Below, piece after piece: positions 4,894 to 6,783 of a DNA stretch of 6,783 nt. The translations under genes were made by a program, and so were the position numbers. The stretch is from Burkholderiales bacterium. GTDB lineage: Bacteria > Pseudomonadota > Gammaproteobacteria > Burkholderiales > JAEUOS01. The notes beneath the pieces were generated by a model. It worked only from the letters and a program-made list of their open reading frames with translations, searched no databases and was not told where the DNA came from. The first letter of the stretch is position 1. Every line of letters begins with the position of its first letter. The stretch is from positions 1-6,783 of the forward strand of contig CANGUJ010000220.1 in NCBI GenBank assembly GCA_947456845.1, read 5' to 3'.

Positions 4894-6113
4894 CCTGCCA
4901 CCAGCCTGCCGCCGTACAGGACGGCCCGCGACAGGGCGCCGCCGGCCACCAGGTCGGCGCAGTCGACCGCGTCGGTGATGAGAAGGTCGGCGCGCGCGCC
5001 TGCGCGCAGGCCGTAGTCCGCGGCGAGTCCCATCAGCCGAGCCGGATTGCTGCTGGCCATGGTGAAGGCGCGCGGCAGTTCGTGCGACCCGAGATGCGCG
5101 GCCAGCAGGGTCCAGCGGGCGATCTCAAGCATGTCGCCTGACCCGGTGGGCACGAACGGATCCTGGATGTTGTCGGAGCCGCATGCCACGGTCACGCCGG
5201 CGGCGGCCAGCTCGTTCACGCGGGTGAGTCCGCGTGGCGCCAGGCGGTCGGCGTCGCGGCCCTGCAGGAACAGGTTGGCTGTCGGCAGCGTGATGACGCC
5301 GATGCCGGCGTCGGCCAGGCCTTCGATGATGCGGCGTGCCGCATCCGGTGCCAGCGCCGCAAGGGCGCAGCTGTGGCTGGCGACCACGCGGCCCTGCATG
5401 CCGAGCGCCCGGGTGCGCGCGATCACCGCCTCGAAGTGCAGGTTGTGCGTGTCCAGGTGCTCGTCCAGATGCAGGTCGATGGGCAGGCCGGTGCGCTCGG
5501 CCGCGTTGAAGAGCAGGTCGAGGAAAGGTTCGTAATCGGCGACCCGCGCCGGCGTGCCGCCGATGACGTCGGCGCCGGCGGCGATCGAGTTCTCCAGCCA
5601 CTCGCGCGCCTTGTTCGAGCCGGGCGATCCGCGCGAGAGGAAGCCGACCACCTGCAGGCGGATGCGGTCGCGCCATTTTTCGCGCACCTCGATCAGGGCT
5701 TCGAGGCCGCGGCATTCGGTTTCGGGATCGACATTGGCATGCGAGCGTATGGCCACCGTGCCGCGGGCCAGGGAGGCGGCCAGCGTGCGTTCCGCGCGCG
5801 CGATCACGTCTTCGCGCGTCATGGTGGCGGCATAGGCCTTGAAGACCTCGACCGCGCCCTCGAGGTCGCCGCGCGGATTGGGCACGCTGGCGATGGTGCG
5901 CGACTTGTCAAGGTGCTGGTGGGCATCCACCAGGCCCGCCACGACGAGCCGGCCCGCGAGGTCGGCGGAGGAGGCGCACGCGGGCGCCGTGCCGGGTGCG
6001 AACATCCCTTCGATGCGGCCATCCGCGGCGATCAGGATGTCGCGCGCGAACGGGGGTTGCTGGGCGTCGGGCTGGATGCGGCCGCCGACGAGAAGGCGAG
6101 GGGAGAGGGTCAT
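4884..6113 (-). CDS. Amidohydrolase, cytosine-deaminase-like subgroup
   Basis: A 409-residue metal-dependent hydrolase of the amidohydrolase superfamily. Order: N-terminal beta-sandwich strands (LLVGGRI, DILIAADGRIEG, 7-36); metal site AHQHLDK (His65, His67); RSHANVD (123-129); HLDEH with His215 as metal ligand and Glu218 as the proton-shuttle acid; ASHSCA (His247); GSDNIQDPF with the catalytic Asp314; then the C-terminal sandwich (ARADLLITDA, 373-382). The layout, including LFLQGRDADRLAPRGLTRV (281-299), follows E. coli cytosine deaminase and the related N-isopropylammelide amidohydrolase (AtzC). The glutamine of 'AFPQ' that contacts cytosine appears replaced (GFLS, 157-160), so the substrate is probably another cyclic or heterocyclic amide or amine. 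The ATG at 6113 starts just before the first strand but lacks a Shine-Dalgarno; an in-frame ATG at 6206 would add 31 Pro-rich residues and is less likely. Confidence 0.85.
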   Translation of the reverse strand: MTLSPRLLVGGRIQPDAQQPPFARDILIAADGRIEGMFAPGTAPACASSADLAGRLVVAGLVDAHQHLDKSRTIASVPNPRGDLEGAVEVFKAYAATMTREDVIARAERTLAASLARGTVAIRSHANVDPETECRGLEALIEVREKWRDRIRLQVVGFLSRGSPGSNKAREWLENSIAAGADVIGGTPARVADYEPFLDLLFNAAERTGLPIDLHLDEHLDTHNLHFEAVIARTRALGMQGRVVASHSCALAALAPDAARRIIEGLADAGIGVITLPTANLFLQGRDADRLAPRGLTRVNELAAAGVTVACGSDNIQDPFVPTGSGDMLEIARWTLLAAHLGSHELPRAFTMASSNPARLMGLAADYGLRAGARADLLITDAVDCADLVAGGALSRAVLYGGRLVAGRL

Positions 6114-6121
6114 GGGCGGGA

Positions 6122-6155
6122 TCGGAAACGGCGAAGGGTCGGAAACAGGGAAGGT
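6122..6155 (-). repeat. Imperfect 17-bp tandem repeat upstream of the amidohydrolase
   Basis: Two adjacent 17-bp units (6122-6138 and 6139-6155) share 14 of 17 positions, both opening with TCGGAAAC on the plus strand and GAAGG near the end. They lie 9 nt upstream of the presumed ATG, in the leader. This could be a regulator site or only a local duplication. Confidence 0.5.
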
Positions 6156-6161
6156 CGGGGT

Positions 6162-6178
6162 GGCCAGCGTTGCTGGCC
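6162..6178. repeat. Strong hairpin in the amidohydrolase leader
   Basis: GGCCAGC (6162-6168) and GCTGGCC (6172-6178) are perfectly complementary around a 3-nt loop GTT. A G-T pair can extend the stem by one. It is 49 nt upstream of the amidohydrolase ATG, so it may fold in that mRNA leader. No T-run follows on the minus strand. Confidence 0.45.
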
Positions 6179-6330
6179 GGCCAGAGGGGCCGGGCCGGGG
6201 AAGCATACCGTTGAATCCGCCCGTGCACCGGGATTTGTAAGCGGCGCCGTAACCGGCATGGCGGCGTGGCGGTCGGCATGGTGCCCTTGAGCGCGAGCAA
6301 GCCTTGTGCCATCAAGGCCTTCATGCCCCC

Positions 6331-6357
6331 TAAGTCTTGCCGGCGGGCTGCCGTTAA
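6331..6357 (+). promoter_or_regulatory. Sigma-28 (FliA)-like promoter candidate upstream of the response regulator
   Basis: TAAGTCTT (6331-6338), exactly 11 bases, then GCCGTTAA (6350-6357). The E. coli FliA consensus is TAAAGTTT-N11-GCCGATAA, so the -10 half matches 7/8, the -35 half 5/8, and the spacing is exact. Transcription would start near 6363-6365, about 95 nt before the ATG at 6459. One match in a GC-rich genome can be chance. Confidence 0.35.
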
Positions 6358-6372
6358 GTGGGAGTGGCCGGA

Positions 6373-6411
6373 TTTCCCGCATGCCTGGCGCGTATTGCCT
6401 GGTTTCCCGCA
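6373..6411 (+). repeat. Direct repeat TTTCCCGCA, 30-bp period
   Basis: TTTCCCGCA occurs at 6373-6381 and 6403-6411. A second word, TGCCTGG, occurs between them at 6382-6388 and 6396-6402. The 30-bp period is close to three helical turns, so a regulator could bind both copies on one DNA face. They lie between the sigma-28-like motif and the response-regulator start. Confidence 0.4.
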
Positions 6412-6458
6412 GGTCGGGGAGTCGGGCCGGGACATCCGCGCGAGGCAGTGGAGGCGGC

Positions 6459-6783
6459 ATGGCAAGAGTACTGGTGGTCGAGGACGACGCGGCGATGCGC
6501 CGTCTGGTGACCCTGCACCTGGAGAGCGAAACGCATGACGTCATCACCGCGGAAGACGGTGCGGAAGGATTGCGTCTTGCCCTCGAAGCCATGCCCGACC
6601 TGATCGTTTCGGACGTTGTCATGCCGCGCGTCGACGGCATGGGGATGCTCACCGGCATCCGCGCCAACATCCGCACCGCCGCCATTCCGTTCATCTTCCT
6701 CACCGACCGCGAGGATGACGATCTGCGCAGCCGCGCCAAGTCGCTGCGCGTGGCCGACTACCTGGTCAAGCCCCTTGACCGCG
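6459..6783 (+). CDS. Response regulator, receiver domain (3' end beyond window)
   Basis: The first 108 residues are a nearly complete CheY-like receiver domain. The acidic pocket is Glu8/Asp9/Asp10 (VVEDD), the phosphoacceptor is Asp52 (LIVSDVVMPRVDG), the switch Thr is Thr82 (FLTDRED) and the conserved Lys is Lys104 (YLVKPLD). All key residues are present, so it should accept phosphate from a histidine kinase. The frame is still open at the window end, so the output part, if any, is unseen; it could be a stand-alone receiver, a DNA-binding regulator, or a cyclic-di-GMP or kinase fusion. The start is supported by GGAGG (6450-6454), only 4 nt from the ATG, a tight but workable spacing. It is divergent from the amidohydrolase, and a sigma-28-like motif lies upstream. 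Confidence 0.88.
   Translation, partial: MARVLVVEDDAAMRRLVTLHLESETHDVITAEDGAEGLRLALEAMPDLIVSDVVMPRVDGMGMLTGIRANIRTAAIPFIFLTDREDDDLRSRAKSLRVADYLVKPLDR

Larger units (their letters stand above)
6114..6458. other. 345-bp intergenic region between divergent amidohydrolase and response-regulator genes
   Basis: I find no convincing gene here: the open frames crossing it are Pro/Arg-rich and read into the neighbours on the wrong strand or frame. Near the amidohydrolase it holds an imperfect 17-bp tandem repeat (6122-6155) and a strong hairpin (6162-6178). The middle has CGGCATGG repeated at 6254-6261 and 6274-6281, a GCCTTG/CAAGGC dyad (6301-6318) and the palindrome AAGGCCTT (6314-6321). The part near the response regulator holds a sigma-28-like motif (6331-6357) and a repeated TTTCCCGCA (6373-6381, 6403-6411). 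Confidence 0.7.

Noticed and set aside
6202..6240. Possible promoter for the amidohydrolase (TATGCT at 6207-6202, TTACAA at 6240-6235, minus strand)
   Set aside because: The spacer between the hexamers is 27 bp, far from the 16-18 bp optimum, and no better -35 is present.
5373..6290. 305-residue open frame on the plus strand
   Set aside because: It is antisense to the amidohydrolase, low-complexity in composition, and without recognisable motifs.
6266..6538. 90-residue open frame on the plus strand overlapping the response-regulator start
   Set aside because: It overlaps the receiver gene out of frame for about 80 bp and ends in Arg/Gly-rich sequence typical of a shadow frame. The N-terminal part matches no family I recognise.
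1..6783. Defence system, prophage, mobile element, CRISPR array or biosynthetic cluster
   Set aside because: No transposase, integrase, nuclease, helicase, reverse transcriptase, long terminal repeats or spaced repeat array is visible; all genes are ordinary metabolic, transport or regulatory families.

Overview
The window looks like a chromosomal segment from a high-GC betaproteobacterium, probably Burkholderiales and most like the Alcaligenaceae (Bordetella/Achromobacter). This rests on the strong G/C bias at third codon positions, the family mix (solitary periplasmic solute-binding proteins, cytosine-deaminase-like amidohydrolases, NIPSNAP and hotdog proteins) and the short alternating transcription units. 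The genus is an inference from style, not from a marker gene. I see no rRNA, tRNA, CRISPR array, insertion sequence, phage gene or plasmid function.

Layout, left to right: (1) the 3' part of a TIM-barrel sugar-phosphate isomerase/epimerase-like gene (+), cut by the left edge; (2) a convergent, apparently solitary family-3 amino-acid-type periplasmic binding protein (-); (3) a divergent NIPSNAP-domain protein (+); (4) a tight three-gene minus-strand operon, read as Nudix CoA-pyrophosphatase-like hydrolase, then small cupin, then PaaI-type hotdog thioesterase, the last two coupled by an ATGA overlap; (5) a divergent metallo-beta-lactamase-fold hydrolase with a C-terminal winged-helix-like domain (+); (6) a convergent cytosine-deaminase-like amidohydrolase (-) whose stop codon shares a CTAG with the stop of (5); (7) a 345-bp non-coding stretch with hairpins and repeats; (8) the 5' end of a response-regulator receiver gene (+), cut by the right edge.

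Most genes look like small-molecule catabolism and metabolite housekeeping: uptake of an amino-acid-like solute, CoA and acyl-CoA hydrolysis, and metal-dependent hydrolases. Only the Nudix-cupin-hotdog unit is clearly co-transcribed. Its two recognisable enzymes act on CoA and CoA thioesters, so a shared CoA/acyl-CoA housekeeping role is plausible but unproven. The other genes seem to be single transcription units.

The more interesting signals are small. Each convergent gene end carries a compact GC hairpin without a U-tract, two of them built over stop codons. The metallo-hydrolase may be transcribed as a leaderless mRNA. The amidohydrolase lacks the glutamine that reads cytosine in cytosine deaminase. 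The region before the response regulator has a sequence resembling a sigma-28 (FliA) promoter. I see no clearly novel multi-gene system.
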